Positions 17,653 through 25,973 of a stretch of 64,000 bases of DNA are shown piece after piece; the stretch's first letter is position 1; every line of letters begins with the position of its first letter. The notes beneath the pieces were generated by a model that worked only from the letters and a program-made list of their open reading frames with translations, did no database searches and was not told where the DNA came from. Both the position numbers and the translations under genes were made by a program. The stretch spans positions 2,418,001 to 2,482,000 of the forward strand of contig NC_013743.1 in assembly GCF_000025325.1 (NCBI RefSeq). Reading direction: 5' to 3'. The stretch comes from Haloterrigena turkmenica DSM 5511 (GTDB taxonomy: Archaea; Halobacteriota; Halobacteria; Halobacteriales; Natrialbaceae).

Positions 17653-17868
17653 ATGATCACCTGCAGTAACTGCGAGACCGCCCAATTCCTGCAGATAACG
17701 CAGAGCCGCGTCTACTTCGAGGACGGGGAGATGATCAACGAGATCTCCGAGACCTACGAGTGTACGCTCTGCGGGGCGACCGGCCAGTACATCTACGACG
17801 AAGACCGCGATACGGAGGACGTCACCGGCGACGTCGAGCTCACCACGGAACGACCGAAGCACGCCTGA
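17653..17868 (+). CDS. Small zinc-ribbon-like protein next to the gas-vesicle cluster
   Basis: This 71-residue protein has two CxxC knuckles (MITCSNCETAQ at the start and YECTLCGATGQY near residue 36), the spacing of a zinc ribbon. The tail is acidic. It faces the end of gvpM, 92 bases away and convergent, so it is probably not part of the gvp transcript. Small proteins of this kind are abundant in haloarchaea and mostly uncharacterised. Confidence 0.6.
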   Translation: MITCSNCETAQFLQITQSRVYFEDGEMINEISETYECTLCGATGQYIYDEDRDTEDVTGDVELTTERPKHA

Positions 17869-17960
17869 GCGACGACGACTGGCCATCGATCCCGTTCGGT
17901 TCGGCCCACTGGTACGGTTGCAGTTCCCGAAACCGACGCTCGAGTCGTCTCACTCGTCGT

Positions 17961-18389
17961 CTACTCGGGAGCGTCTCCGTCCGATCGCTCGTCGTTCTCC
18001 GTTCGGGACTGCTCGCCGTCGTCCCCTCGAGACCGTTCCTCGGCGCGGTCTCGAGACGATTCGTCGCCGCGATCGCGGTCGCGAGAACGCTCGCCCTCCG
18101 GCGTCGATCCGACCGTGAGCCGCTCGAGTTCGTTCGGCGCCCGCTTCCGGTTCCGTTTCTTCTTGTGCTGACGGCGAGTGATCGACGTCTGCCGTCGTTC
18201 GACGTCCCACTCCTCGAAGAGGCCGTACTCGTTCATCGTCTCCATTCCGGCGATGGCCGCGGTGAGCTTGACGCCGATCAGCGGAATCCCAGCGACCGAG
18301 ACGATCACGTCCGCACGGAGGACGGCGCCCTCCATGAGCAGCACGTCGAGCACGTCGACGAGCGTCTCTTCGTCCTTTCGCGGTCTCAT
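17961..18389 (-). CDS. gvpM: Gas vesicle protein GvpM (GvpA/J/M family) with long charged tail
   Basis: This 142-residue protein's first 70 residues are a GvpA-type core (ETLVDVLDVLLMEGAVLRAD, then VIVSVAGIPLIGVKLTAAIAG). GvpM proteins of Halobacterium are about 84 residues; here a further ~70 residues of Arg/Asp/Glu/Ser-rich sequence follow, probably disordered. GvpM is a minor, essential protein thought to act in nucleation of the vesicle together with GvpF, G, J, K and L. The ATG overlaps the gvpL stop by ATGA. It is the last gene of the leftward gvp operon. Confidence 0.88.
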   Translation of the reverse strand: MRPRKDEETLVDVLDVLLMEGAVLRADVIVSVAGIPLIGVKLTAAIAGMETMNEYGLFEEWDVERRQTSITRRQHKKKRNRKRAPNELERLTVGSTPEGERSRDRDRGDESSRDRAEERSRGDDGEQSRTENDERSDGDAPE

Positions 18390-19336
18390 GGGTGTGGCTG
18401 GGTATCGGTCGATTCGTCGCCGCCCAGTTCCGGCGCGAACGTGTACGGCGGCCACGGCCCAGTGAACCTGACCTCGAAACCGTCGTTTTCCGCCACGTCG
18501 TCGAGGATCGAGCCGATCGCCTCCTCCTCGTCCTCGTGGGCGAGCAGCGTCAGTCGACAGAGCGTTTCTCCGTCGCGTTCGTCGGCCCCGTCGGCGATGT
18601 CGTCGGACAGCGACGCCGTCGGCGACCGCTCGAGGCTGTGGACTTCCCGCGCGGCGTCCGCGAGTCGGTCCTGTAAATCGGCCGTGATCGACTCGCGGCG
18701 GGCCGCTCGCAGTTCGGTCAGGCGCTGCTCGAGTTTCTTCTCGAGCAGGAACGACGTTCCCGACCCGGAGTCGTCGATCTGGTCGGCGAGTTCCTGTAGG
18801 CGGTCGTCCCGTTCGATCAGCGCCTCGTCGTCGATGGGGTCGATCTCGACGACCTCGACGCGGTACTCCCAGTGGCCCGCCAGCCCCGAGAGCGCGCGGT
18901 CGAGCGTGTCGGACTCCTCGCGGAGCCACTCGCGGACGCCCTCGTCGCCGCCCCGCAGGATCGTGTCGAACTGGAACGGGATCGGCGTCCCGAACTCCTG
19001 GGCGGCCTCGTCGACGACCGTCTGGTGGCGGACGAGCCAGCGCCGAACCTGCGCGAGATCGGCCGAGTCGTAGATCCCGTCGGTCTCGTGGACGACCGCG
19101 CCGATGCCGTCGGCAACCGCAATCGAGACGGGTTCGCCGTCGACGCCGGTCGCTTCGAACGTCGCGCCCTCGTCGGCTCGGACGATACAGTAGAGGTATC
19201 GCCCGTCGTCGATCTCGGGAACCGCCTCGTCGACGGCCTCCTCGAGATCCTCGAACTCCTCGACGCCCTCGAGATCGTCGATGCTCTCGGCGTCGGCGAT
19301 GTCCTCGAGCCGTTCGTCGGACCGTTCGGAGCTCAC
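18386..19336 (-). CDS. gvpL: Gas vesicle protein GvpL (GvpF/GvpL family)
   Basis: This 316-residue protein of the GvpF/L family opens with an acidic ~45-residue extension before the family start ([13 protein letters not shown]). The usual ending [13 protein letters not shown] follows a coiled-coil middle region ([20 protein letters not shown]). GvpL is an accessory protein that, in halophiles, contacts several other Gvp proteins and is needed for assembly. It overlaps gvpK and gvpM by four bases on either side, so translation of K, L and M is tightly coupled. Confidence 0.92.
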   Translation of the reverse strand: MSSERSDERLEDIADAESIDDLEGVEEFEDLEEAVDEAVPEIDDGRYLYCIVRADEGATFEATGVDGEPVSIAVADGIGAVVHETDGIYDSADLAQVRRWLVRHQTVVDEAAQEFGTPIPFQFDTILRGGDEGVREWLREESDTLDRALSGLAGHWEYRVEVVEIDPIDDEALIERDDRLQELADQIDDSGSGTSFLLEKKLEQRLTELRAARRESITADLQDRLADAAREVHSLERSPTASLSDDIADGADERDGETLCRLTLLAHEDEEEAIGSILDDVAENDGFEVRFTGPWPPYTFAPELGGDESTDTQPHP

Positions 19337-19677
19337 TCCTCGTCACCTCCGAGCACGGAGTAGCCGGGTTTATTCGTGGCTCGCGGTTCGCCGTGGAGCT
19401 GTTCGATCGCGTCGTTGACCAGCCCGTTCAGGTCGCCGCGCAGGTCGTCGACGCCGTCCTCGATCCCCTCATCTTCCTTGAGCTGCTCGATCTCCGCCTC
19501 GATCGTCGCGAGCTGTTCGCCGAGCCGTTCGATCTCCTCGTCGGCGAGGTTCCCGGACTCCATGCGACGCACGGCTTCGCGCTCCAAGGCGTCCATCAGG
19601 ATCTCCACGACGGTGACGACGAGCGTGACCAGTCCCTGGCGCGCGTCCTCGCCGTCGCCGACGTCGATCTGCGTCAC
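19333..19677 (-). CDS. gvpK: Gas vesicle protein GvpK
   Basis: This 114-residue protein matches the GvpK family over its length: [28 protein letters not shown] is the diagnostic N-terminal helix region, followed by a coiled coil ([20 protein letters not shown]). Its size is normal for the family. It is a minor, essential assembly protein. The start overlaps the gvpJ stop by ATGA and the end overlaps gvpL by the same amount. Confidence 0.92.
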   Translation of the reverse strand: MTQIDVGDGEDARQGLVTLVVTVVEILMDALEREAVRRMESGNLADEEIERLGEQLATIEAEIEQLKEDEGIEDGVDDLRGDLNGLVNDAIEQLHGEPRATNKPGYSVLGGDEE

Positions 19678-20279
19678 GAGTCTCCCTCCGTGTTCGTCGC
19701 TTCCGCTTCGGCCTCCTCTCCGTCGCCGTTCTCGGTCGTTTCGGCGTCCTCGTCGCCGTCGGAGTCAGTCTCGTTCTCACCGTCACCGTCGGAATCGGAG
19801 TCGTCACTGAGCAGATCGTACCCGCCGCTGGTCGGCCGGTTCGGATTCGGCCGCGCGCCGAGGTGGGAGGCGCCGCGATCGGGCATCTCGTAGCTCTTCG
19901 CGCCGTCGTCGCTCGAGTCGTCGTTCGCCTCGTCCGACGCGTCACTCTCGTCTTCGGACCGCTCGTCGGCGGTGGCGTTAACGCCCCGCGTGGGATCGAT
20001 CACCGGATTCGGTCGGTCCATCTCGGCGATTTCCGGGTCGTCAACCGCCGCCGCGACGCGGCGCATGTCGGTGCCTTCGGGGAACTCGAGGCCGTACTTG
20101 GCCGCGGTCTCGAAAGAGGCAATAGCGGCCCGGACCTGCACGCCGAGCAGTTGCGTGTCGCCGATCGAGACGGCGATGTCGGCGTTGATGACGATCCCCT
20201 TGTCGAGCAGCATCTCGACGACCTCCGCGAGATCGGCCTTCTGCCGGCTGGGCTGGAAGTCATCCACCACGGCGATCAC
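19674..20279 (-). CDS. gvpJ: Gas vesicle protein GvpJ with extended acidic C-terminus
   Basis: This 201-residue protein has the GvpA-like core at residues 15-70 ([40 protein letters not shown]), typical of GvpJ. Ordinary haloarchaeal GvpJ proteins are about 110 residues. Here roughly 110 residues of Asp/Glu/Ser-rich tail follow, with runs such as [18 protein letters not shown]. The tail keeps an inner motif, [13 protein letters not shown]. The start overlaps the end of a small upstream frame by 20 bases, and the stop overlaps gvpK by ATGA. Confidence 0.9.
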   Translation of the reverse strand: MIAVVDDFQPSRQKADLAEVVEMLLDKGIVINADIAVSIGDTQLLGVQVRAAIASFETAAKYGLEFPEGTDMRRVAAAVDDPEIAEMDRPNPVIDPTRGVNATADERSEDESDASDEANDDSSDDGAKSYEMPDRGASHLGARPNPNRPTSGGYDLLSDDSDSDGDGENETDSDGDEDAETTENGDGEEAEAEATNTEGDS

Positions 20280-20430
20280 CTCCGTCGTCGGACGGCGTCG
20301 TATCGGTCGCGGTCGGATCCGCCGCGGTCGGACCGGTCGGATCCGTCGGTGGCGAAACGGTCGCCAGCCCGACGGCCGTCAGTACCTCGAGTCGCCGTCG
20401 AATCGCCGTTGGTAACATGGTATCACTCAT
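20260..20430 (-). CDS. Small frame between the gvpI-position gene and gvpJ, tentative
   Basis: A 56-residue frame starts eight bases before the upstream gene ends and overlaps gvpJ by 20 bases, continuing the coupled-translation pattern of the operon. The sequence begins MSDTMLPTAIRRRLEVLT, a possible amphipathic helix, and then becomes Pro/Thr/Asp-rich. It resembles no gas-vesicle protein I know. It may be a real small protein, or only a coupling leader that lets ribosomes reach gvpJ. Confidence 0.4.
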   Translation of the reverse strand: MSDTMLPTAIRRRLEVLTAVGLATVSPPTDPTGPTAADPTATDTTPSDDGGDRRGG

Positions 20431-21424
20431 TGGTTGCCCGCTGCTGCTGTGTCTCCGAGTCGTCGTTCTCACGCCGTTGCTGGTCCGTCCGCCCGCCGTT
20501 CTCCTGCCGGCCGTTCTCCCGCCGGCGCTGTTTCTCCCGCTCGATCTCGAATCGGCGGCCGTAGATGCGCTTCCGGGTCGGCGCCGTCGAGAGTTTGACG
20601 TCCTGTGGCACCGTCGAGTAGCGGGCGCCGCTGCCGAGGTCGCGGCGCTCGGTCGGAATCGTCGCCGCCGCGGTCGGATTCCGCGAATTCGTGCTGGCGT
20701 CCTTCCGGCGCATCTTCTCCCGGTTCATCTCGTAGAGCTGCTCGAACTTCTCGTGGGTTTCGAGCAGCGCCGACCGGAACGCGTCGATTCCCTTCAACGC
20801 CTGCTCTTGAATGGCGATCTGATAGGCCTCCGGATCCTCCGCGACGTTGATGTCGCCGAGCGCCTGTTTCGCGTCGCCCGCGTCCATCTGGATCAGGTCG
20901 TCGTCGTCGCCGCCGATCAGGCCGCCCTCGCCGTCGCCGCCACCGGCGATGTCCGAGATCGCGTCTTCGACCATGCCGGCGTCCTCGCCGTCATCGAGTT
21001 CGTCGACGGCGTCCTGAAGTTCGCGTTTCTCCTGCCAGACGTCGGTGAGGTCCGTGGCGTCCCAGGCGTTCAACAGGTTGATCGCCCGGAAGAGCTGCGT
21101 GAAGTTCACGAGGTCGGTCGCGCCCTGGTCCTCGTCGGCGAGCACTTCGGGGATGTCCCCGACCTCGATCGCCGCGAGGAGGTCGTCTCCGTCGACGGCC
21201 TCGGGGAGCTCGCTGAGATCGATCGCCTCGAGCAGTTCCTCGGTCTCGCGCACGACGCGGACGAGCGTCTCGACGTCGCCGAGGATCGACTCGAGCGTGC
21301 TGTCGTCGAGGTTCTCGACGTTCTCGCCGCCGCCGAGATACTCATCGAGGTTCTCGAGTGAGTCCTCCGCTTCGTCGAGGAGGGCGTCGAAGGTCTCGCC
21401 GGTGTCGGCCGCGTCGTCACTCAT
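20423..21424 (-). CDS. 333-residue acidic-to-basic protein in the gvpI position
   Basis: The gene lies between gvpH and gvpJ, where haloarchaeal clusters carry gvpI. GvpI is a small, strongly basic protein of about 140 residues. Here the first ~220 residues are acidic and helical (MSDDAADTGETFDALLDEAE..., VENLDDSTLESILGDVE), and only the last ~100 are basic and Gln/Arg-rich (RRFEIEREKQRRRENGRQ). It may be a GvpI with a new N-terminal domain or an unrelated accessory protein. The ATG at 21424 overlaps the gvpH stop by eight bases, which decides it over the upstream open frame of low-complexity Arg-rich sequence. Confidence 0.65.
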   Translation of the reverse strand: MSDDAADTGETFDALLDEAEDSLENLDEYLGGGENVENLDDSTLESILGDVETLVRVVRETEELLEAIDLSELPEAVDGDDLLAAIEVGDIPEVLADEDQGATDLVNFTQLFRAINLLNAWDATDLTDVWQEKRELQDAVDELDDGEDAGMVEDAISDIAGGGDGEGGLIGGDDDDLIQMDAGDAKQALGDINVAEDPEAYQIAIQEQALKGIDAFRSALLETHEKFEQLYEMNREKMRRKDASTNSRNPTAAATIPTERRDLGSGARYSTVPQDVKLSTAPTRKRIYGRRFEIEREKQRRRENGRQENGGRTDQQRRENDDSETQQQRATNE

Positions 21425-22073
21425 CGTCGTCCTCCGTCTCGGACTCCGCGTCCGTCGTTGGCTCGGTCGTCTCAGTCTCAGTCTCGGTCTCCGTCGGCGC
21501 TTTCTCGTCCGGTTCTGGACTCGAGTTCGGTTCGATCCAAACGGAGAGCACGCCGTTTTTGATCGTCGCCTCGGCCGTTCGCTCGCGCCACGGGACGTCG
21601 ATCCGATCGAGTTCGCGTCCCGCGACGCCGACGACAAGGGTCGCGCCGTCGAAGCCGACGGTGACGTCGTCCGGATCGGCGCCAGCCACGTCGGCGGTGA
21701 CGAGCAGTTCGTCCTCGCCCTCCCGCGTCGTCAGGAGGTGGTCGCTCGAGGGCGCGGTCGACCCGCTCGAGGAGTCGGGCCGGTACCGGCGCGTTCGCGG
21801 TCGATTCCGGTCGACGTCTCGGTCGCGGTCGAACTCATCGCGATCGTTCGCGTCGGCGAACGGGCTCCGGTCGTCCCCCAGCCGATCGGTGAGCGCGTCG
21901 CCGGTCCGGATCGAGACGTCGTAGTCGATGGTCGTTCGATCGCCGCGGCGCTGACCGGACCGGGAGGCTTCGTCCAGCCACTCGAGGGCCGACAGCAGGC
22001 TGGTGAGCCAGTGGCCCTGATCGTCGCTCGATTCGTCGCGTCGGTCCTCGGGTGTGTGGTCGTCTGGTGACAT
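21417..22073 (-). CDS. gvpH: Gas vesicle protein GvpH (Hsp20-like)
   Basis: This is a 218-residue protein. The N-terminus contains LLSALEWLDEASRSGQRRGDRTTIDYDVSIRTG, typical of GvpH. The region 105-185 is an Hsp20/alpha-crystallin fold (DELLVTADVAGADPDDVTVG, TIKNGVLSVWIEP). The tail is Thr/Glu-rich and acidic. In halophiles GvpH stabilises GvpI and other Gvp proteins, as a chaperone-like factor. Its ATG overlaps the gvpG stop by one base (TGATG). Confidence 0.88.
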   Translation of the reverse strand: MSPDDHTPEDRRDESSDDQGHWLTSLLSALEWLDEASRSGQRRGDRTTIDYDVSIRTGDALTDRLGDDRSPFADANDRDEFDRDRDVDRNRPRTRRYRPDSSSGSTAPSSDHLLTTREGEDELLVTADVAGADPDDVTVGFDGATLVVGVAGRELDRIDVPWRERTAEATIKNGVLSVWIEPNSSPEPDEKAPTETETETETTEPTTDAESETEDDDE

Positions 22074-22327
22074 CAGCGTTTCACCTCTACGCGGCCGCTC
22101 GCGAGTCGCTCGTGGACGTCGCGGGCGATCTCGATCTCCTCCTCGAGTTCGTCCTTGCGGCGCCGGTACTCCTCCTCGGAGCGTTCGCCGAGTTCGTACA
22201 GCAACTGGTTCTCCTTGAGTTCGGCCTCGAGTGCCTCGATGTCGTACATCTCACTCAGCGCCATCGTGTGCAGCGTGTCCACGATGCCGACGAACGGTCG
22301 GATCAGGAGGTCGTCGAGGATGAACAT
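22073..22327 (-). CDS. gvpG: Gas vesicle protein GvpG
   Basis: This 84-residue protein of normal GvpG length starts MFILDDLLIRPFVGIVDTLH, the family signature, and continues as a charged coiled coil (ELKENQLLYELGERSEEEYR). GvpG is an essential accessory protein of vesicle assembly. It begins two bases after the gvpF stop, so the two are co-translated. Confidence 0.93.
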   Translation of the reverse strand: MFILDDLLIRPFVGIVDTLHTMALSEMYDIEALEAELKENQLLYELGERSEEEYRRRKDELEEEIEIARDVHERLASGRVEVKR

Positions 22328-22329
22328 GG

Positions 22330-22953
22330 TTACTGTTGGGCGCCGATCTTGACGTCGACGAAGCTGTACGGTGCGAACGGCCCCGTGTACCGAAACATGA
22401 GATCGTCGTACTCGTCCTCGAGGTCGGCGATCGCCTCGTCAAACGCCTCGCGCTCGTCGCGGTCGACGAGGTAGGAGCGATTGAGCACGAGTCGATCGCT
22501 GAACAGGTCGTTGGGAACCGATTGCGCGGCGATCGACTCGAGTTCGTCCGCGACGGCTTCTTCGAGCGCATCGGTGTCGACCTCGGCGTCCTCCTCGCGG
22601 ACGATCTTGAGGCCGAGTTCTTCGCGGCCCTCGATGTCGTTGATCGCGCGCCGGAACGCCGGTCTGGCGCCGCGGAGGACGTTCTTGAGCGCCCGGTCGT
22701 TCTCGAAGGCCATCCCGAACTGCATCGGCACGATCGTTCGGCCGCCGTCGCGGTTCATGATCTCCCGGAGGACGTCGTCGTGTCGCTGGGCGTCCTCGTC
22801 GGTCTCCTCGGGATCGGTCGTGTCGATATCGGAGACGACGGCGTTGAGCCGTCGATGCGAAACCGTGTAGACGCGGTCGGCGCCGCCGACGGCGTCGGTC
22901 TCGAACTCGACGGGATCGTCGTTCATCACGCCGTAGACGTATCGGTGGGTCAT
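22330..22953 (-). CDS. gvpF: Gas vesicle protein GvpF
   Basis: This 207-residue protein of the GvpF/L family starts [12 protein letters not shown] and ends [18 protein letters not shown], the family's diagnostic ends. GvpF is a minor shell-associated protein that binds GvpA and helps start assembly. The ATG at 22953 is chosen because the 52 upstream codons are low-complexity and unlike the family. It is the first gene of the leftward gvpFGH...M operon. Confidence 0.92.
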   Translation of the reverse strand: MTHRYVYGVMNDDPVEFETDAVGGADRVYTVSHRRLNAVVSDIDTTDPEETDEDAQRHDDVLREIMNRDGGRTIVPMQFGMAFENDRALKNVLRGARPAFRRAINDIEGREELGLKIVREEDAEVDTDALEEAVADELESIAAQSVPNDLFSDRLVLNRSYLVDRDEREAFDEAIADLEDEYDDLMFRYTGPFAPYSFVDVKIGAQQ

Positions 22954-23288
22954 CGGGCGATCACCCCGACGTCGAACGGCGGCGCTGCTCGTGCCCGCAA
23001 GCGCGGGCGCGATTCGTCCACGGCCTCGAAGGGGATCGATCGGGAAATCATGGGAACGGGGTCGACTACCCGGGGAAGCGCCTCCGGACTCCGTTACGTC
23101 CGCGCTCACCCGCGGGTATTCGAGGAACTCGTCATGTGAATTTCACCGCCGCGATGGGTCATCGTAGTGCTTGCAATGGCAGCCCGCGACGGCGACCCGA
23201 ACGGGTTCGGAGCGGTCGCGGTTCGGCGTCGCCGGCTTGCAGACGCAGTCCCAGTCGTGTTACGAGCAGGGGGAGTACCCGGATCCGT
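22954..23288. promoter_or_regulatory. Divergent gvpF/gvpA intergenic region
   Basis: These 335 bases should hold both gvp promoters. No strong TATA box is seen at the right distance before either gvpA or gvpF, and the sequence stays GC-rich. The only clear symmetry is GTGAATTTCAC at 23136-23146 (inverted halves around one base). GGGGGAG lies about 19 bases before the gvpA ATG and could serve as a ribosome-binding site. In Halobacterium this region carries the GvpE-activated promoters. Confidence 0.4.
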
Positions 23289-23579
23289 ATGGCAGCATCA
23301 TCAGGTCGGAGACCCGACTCCTCGAGTCTCGCAGAGGTACTGGATCGCATCCTCGACAAGGGCGTCGTCATCGACGTCTGGGCACGGGTCTCGGTCGTCG
23401 GGATCGAGCTCCTGACGATCGAGGCCCGCGTCGTCGTCGCGAGCGTCGACACCTTCCTCCACTACGCGGAGGAGATCGCAAAAATTGAGCAAGCGACGGC
23501 AGAGGGCGACCTCGAGGAGTTAGAGGAGCTCGAGGTCGAACCGCGTCCGGAATCGTCACCCGAATCCGCTACCCAATAA
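23289..23579 (+). CDS. gvpA: Gas vesicle structural protein GvpA
   Basis: This 96-residue protein is the main ribbed-shell protein of the vesicle. The core is almost textbook: [20 protein letters not shown], then [20 protein letters not shown], then [16 protein letters not shown]. The family's usual length is about 76 residues; here an acidic tail ([20 protein letters not shown]) adds about 20. The frame is open 51 codons upstream, but the ATG at 23289 gives the family start. It is followed six bases later by gvpN. Confidence 0.96.
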   Translation: MAASSGRRPDSSSLAEVLDRILDKGVVIDVWARVSVVGIELLTIEARVVVASVDTFLHYAEEIAKIEQATAEGDLEELEELEVEPRPESSPESATQ

Positions 23580-23585
23580 CGCTCC

Positions 23586-24629
23586 ATGGCCGACGATTCC
23601 TCGCGCAAGCGCAAGGTCAGAGGTCGAAAGATCACGACCGACCGCTCCAAGAAGGAGGGACGGCGTGCGAAGAAAGAGCTGGCCCGCAAGTCGTCGAAAG
23701 CGGGGAAGCGAAACGGCGACAGTTCCCTCTCCGCCCCCGAAGACGTCGCTCCCGAGCCGTTCGTCGAGACCGACGCCGTCGCCTCGCTGCGCGACAGGAT
23801 CAACGGCTGGCTCGAGGCGGAGAAGCCGGTCCACCTGATCGGTCCGACGGGCTGCGGGAAAACGGCGCTTGCGCTGTCGGCCGCCGCCGAACGCGGCCGA
23901 CCGGTCGTGTGGATCAACGGTGACGAGTCCGTCGACACGGCCGCGCTCGTCGGCGCGAACGCCGGCGGGGAACGATACAAGGAGAGCGATCGTTTCGTTA
24001 GCGGCGTGAGCAAACAGACGGAGATCGTCCGCGAGCGGTGGGTCGACAACCCGCTCTCGGTGGCCGTCCAGGAGGGCGCGACGCTCGTCTACAACGAGTT
24101 CTCGCGCAGCGATCCCTCGGCGCACAACGTCTTGCTCTCGGTGTTCGAGGAGGGCGTCCTCGAGCGACCGGGCAAGCGCGGCGAGGACCGGACGATCGAC
24201 GTCCACCCCGAGTTCCGGGCGATCTTCACGTCGAACGACGTCGAGTACGCGGGCGTCCATCGACAGCAGGACGCGCTGCTCGACCGCTTCGTCGGCGTCC
24301 ACATCGACTACTACGACGCGGAGACCGAACGGGAAATCGTCAAGTCCCACGTCGACCTCTCCGAGGAAGACGTCGAGGCCATCGTCTCGAAGACCCGGGC
24401 GCTGCGCGACGAACTCGACCTCGTCGTCGGCACGCGGGCTGCGATCACGGCCGCGAAGGGGCTGGCGGTCTTCGACGGCCAGCGAAACGGTGACGGCGAC
24501 GGCGAGGCCGGCGAGTTCGACGACGAGTTGTTGACCGACGTCTTCATGGACGTGCTCGCCCCGAAGATCGCCGGCGAGGGTCCCGATGACGTCTCGCAGC
24601 TCCGGACGCAGATCGCCGAGTCCGTCTGA
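23586..24629 (+). CDS. gvpN: Gas vesicle AAA ATPase GvpN
   Basis: This 347-residue AAA-type ATPase of the MoxR/NorQ group is associated with vesicle growth. The Walker A motif is GPTGCGKT (residues 86-93). A Walker B-like stretch is TLVYNEFSRSDPS, and sensor region FRAIFTSNDVEYAGVH follows. The first 45 residues are strongly basic (RKRKVRGRKITTDRSKK), an extension common in haloarchaeal GvpN. It enhances vesicle formation rather than being structural. Confidence 0.94.
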   Translation: MADDSSRKRKVRGRKITTDRSKKEGRRAKKELARKSSKAGKRNGDSSLSAPEDVAPEPFVETDAVASLRDRINGWLEAEKPVHLIGPTGCGKTALALSAAAERGRPVVWINGDESVDTAALVGANAGGERYKESDRFVSGVSKQTEIVRERWVDNPLSVAVQEGATLVYNEFSRSDPSAHNVLLSVFEEGVLERPGKRGEDRTIDVHPEFRAIFTSNDVEYAGVHRQQDALLDRFVGVHIDYYDAETEREIVKSHVDLSEEDVEAIVSKTRALRDELDLVVGTRAAITAAKGLAVFDGQRNGDGDGEAGEFDDELLTDVFMDVLAPKIAGEGPDDVSQLRTQIAESV

Positions 24630-24720
24630 CTCGGCACCCGTCTCCGCGGGAGAACGACGATACGCAGAGCACGGAGATCCAGACACGGACGAATACACAC
24701 GAACGGTTCAGCACACGCCA

Positions 24721-25290
24721 ATGGCCGAAGCCGATACCCAGCAATCAGCGGAAGCGGAGCAAGCGCAGGATCAGTGTCGGGCGCTGACCGAGGACGGCGA
24801 GCGCTGTTCGCGGCCGGCCCAGGAGGACGGCTTCTGCTATCAGCACGACGAGAGTGATCCAACAGTGAGCGACAGTCAAGCAGTCGAAGACGAACAGGAC
24901 GAAGCGGCACAGGACGACGAACGGGAGTCGCAGGCCCAGAGCCGAGAGTTGGGCACGGCCGACATGACCGGCGAGGAGAAGACCGATCCCGACGAGGTAG
25001 ACGCCGACGTCGACACCGACCACGACGAGATCGCGGGCGTCCTCGCGGTTCGCCGGACCGTCCAGTCGACCGCCGGCGAGCTCATCGGCCGGGAGTTCGA
25101 CGCCGTCAGCGAGATCTCGCCGACCGACGACGGCTGGCGCGCGGTCGTCGAAGTCGTCGAGCGCCGGGCCGTCCCCGACACGCAGGACATCGTCGGTCGC
25201 TACGAGATCGAACTCGACGAGAGCGCGACCGTCCACGGCTACCGTCGTCTCGACCGCTACCGGCGCGGCGACACGACATCGTTCGAGTAA
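24721..25290 (+). CDS. gvpO: Gas vesicle protein GvpO with N-terminal zinc-finger-like module
   Basis: This 189-residue protein's C-terminal ~85 residues match GvpO (GWRAVVEVVERRAVPDTQD, IVGRYEIELDESATV, YRRLDRYRRGDTTSFE). The N-terminus carries an extra module, CRALTEDGERCSRPA...GFCYQH, with C19, C29, C39 and His42 as likely zinc ligands. Classical GvpO proteins lack it and have a plain acidic N-terminus. An acidic linker joins the two. GvpO is needed for vesicle formation and is thought to act with gvp expression or assembly. The ATG at 24721 is decided by this module; the frame is open upstream into the gvpN end. Confidence 0.88.
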   Translation: MAEADTQQSAEAEQAQDQCRALTEDGERCSRPAQEDGFCYQHDESDPTVSDSQAVEDEQDEAAQDDERESQAQSRELGTADMTGEEKTDPDEVDADVDTDHDEIAGVLAVRRTVQSTAGELIGREFDAVSEISPTDDGWRAVVEVVERRAVPDTQDIVGRYEIELDESATVHGYRRLDRYRRGDTTSFE

Positions 25291-25415
25291 CGGATCACCG
25301 CGTCGAAGCCGTCTGACGCTGGCCCGGTTCGCCGGGCACCGAGAGCCGCTGCTGTCGCGAATCCGTTGGTCGAAACCTCGAAGTCCCGTGCGCCCGTCGG
25401 TTCGACCGACGATCC

Positions 25416-25754
25416 GTGTCTGACCCTCTCGTTCGCGGCGTCGACGTCGATTCAGAGACCCGGTGCGCTCACTACCAGACCGAGCGCGACGTCGTCGCCT
25501 TCAAATTCGCCTGCTGCGAGTGCTACTATCCTTGTTATCGCTGTCACGCCGAGACGGCGGATCACGACGCCGTTCCGTGGCCGCGCGATCGGTTCGACGA
25601 ACCGTCGGTGCTGTGTGGCGTCTGCGAGACCGAACTCGCGGTTCCTGAGTACCTCGAGGCCGACTACCGGTGTCCGTCCTGTGGCGCGGCGTTCAATCCG
25701 GGCTGTAGTACGCACGCCGATCGCTATTTCGAGACGACCGGCGCCGCCGAGTGA
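25416..25754 (+). CDS. CHY-type zinc finger protein
   Basis: This 112-residue protein, with a GTG start, contains the CHY zinc-finger pattern: TRCAHYQTERDVVAFKFACC, CYYPCYRCH, LCGVCE and YRCPSCGAAFNPGC. Eukaryotic members are ubiquitin ligases; the prokaryotic ones are stand-alone and of unknown role. It lies 125 bases after gvpO and may be its own unit. Confidence 0.82.
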   Translation: MSDPLVRGVDVDSETRCAHYQTERDVVAFKFACCECYYPCYRCHAETADHDAVPWPRDRFDEPSVLCGVCETELAVPEYLEADYRCPSCGAAFNPGCSTHADRYFETTGAAE

Positions 25755-25973
25755 CTGCCGGTACGGACGGTCTACAGGACTGTCGCCGCTGCTACGATCG
25801 CCGATACCGGTAGCTCGACCCGCTCTCGCGGGCTCGAGTATTTCACGGGACCCCCATCGCGATCGTCTCGGTGGTCTGGGGAGCGAGGTGACGAACTGTT
25901 CGGGAACGACGGCGTCGAGCGGCCTGGAATTGTCGGGGGACAGCGGTTTGGGCCGGACGACCGTAGTGGGCAT

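Noticed and set aside
18390-19346. Upstream extension of the gvpM frame
   Set aside because: It overlaps gvpL in another frame and is Arg-rich noise; the ATG at 18389 gives the GvpM start and an ATGA overlap.
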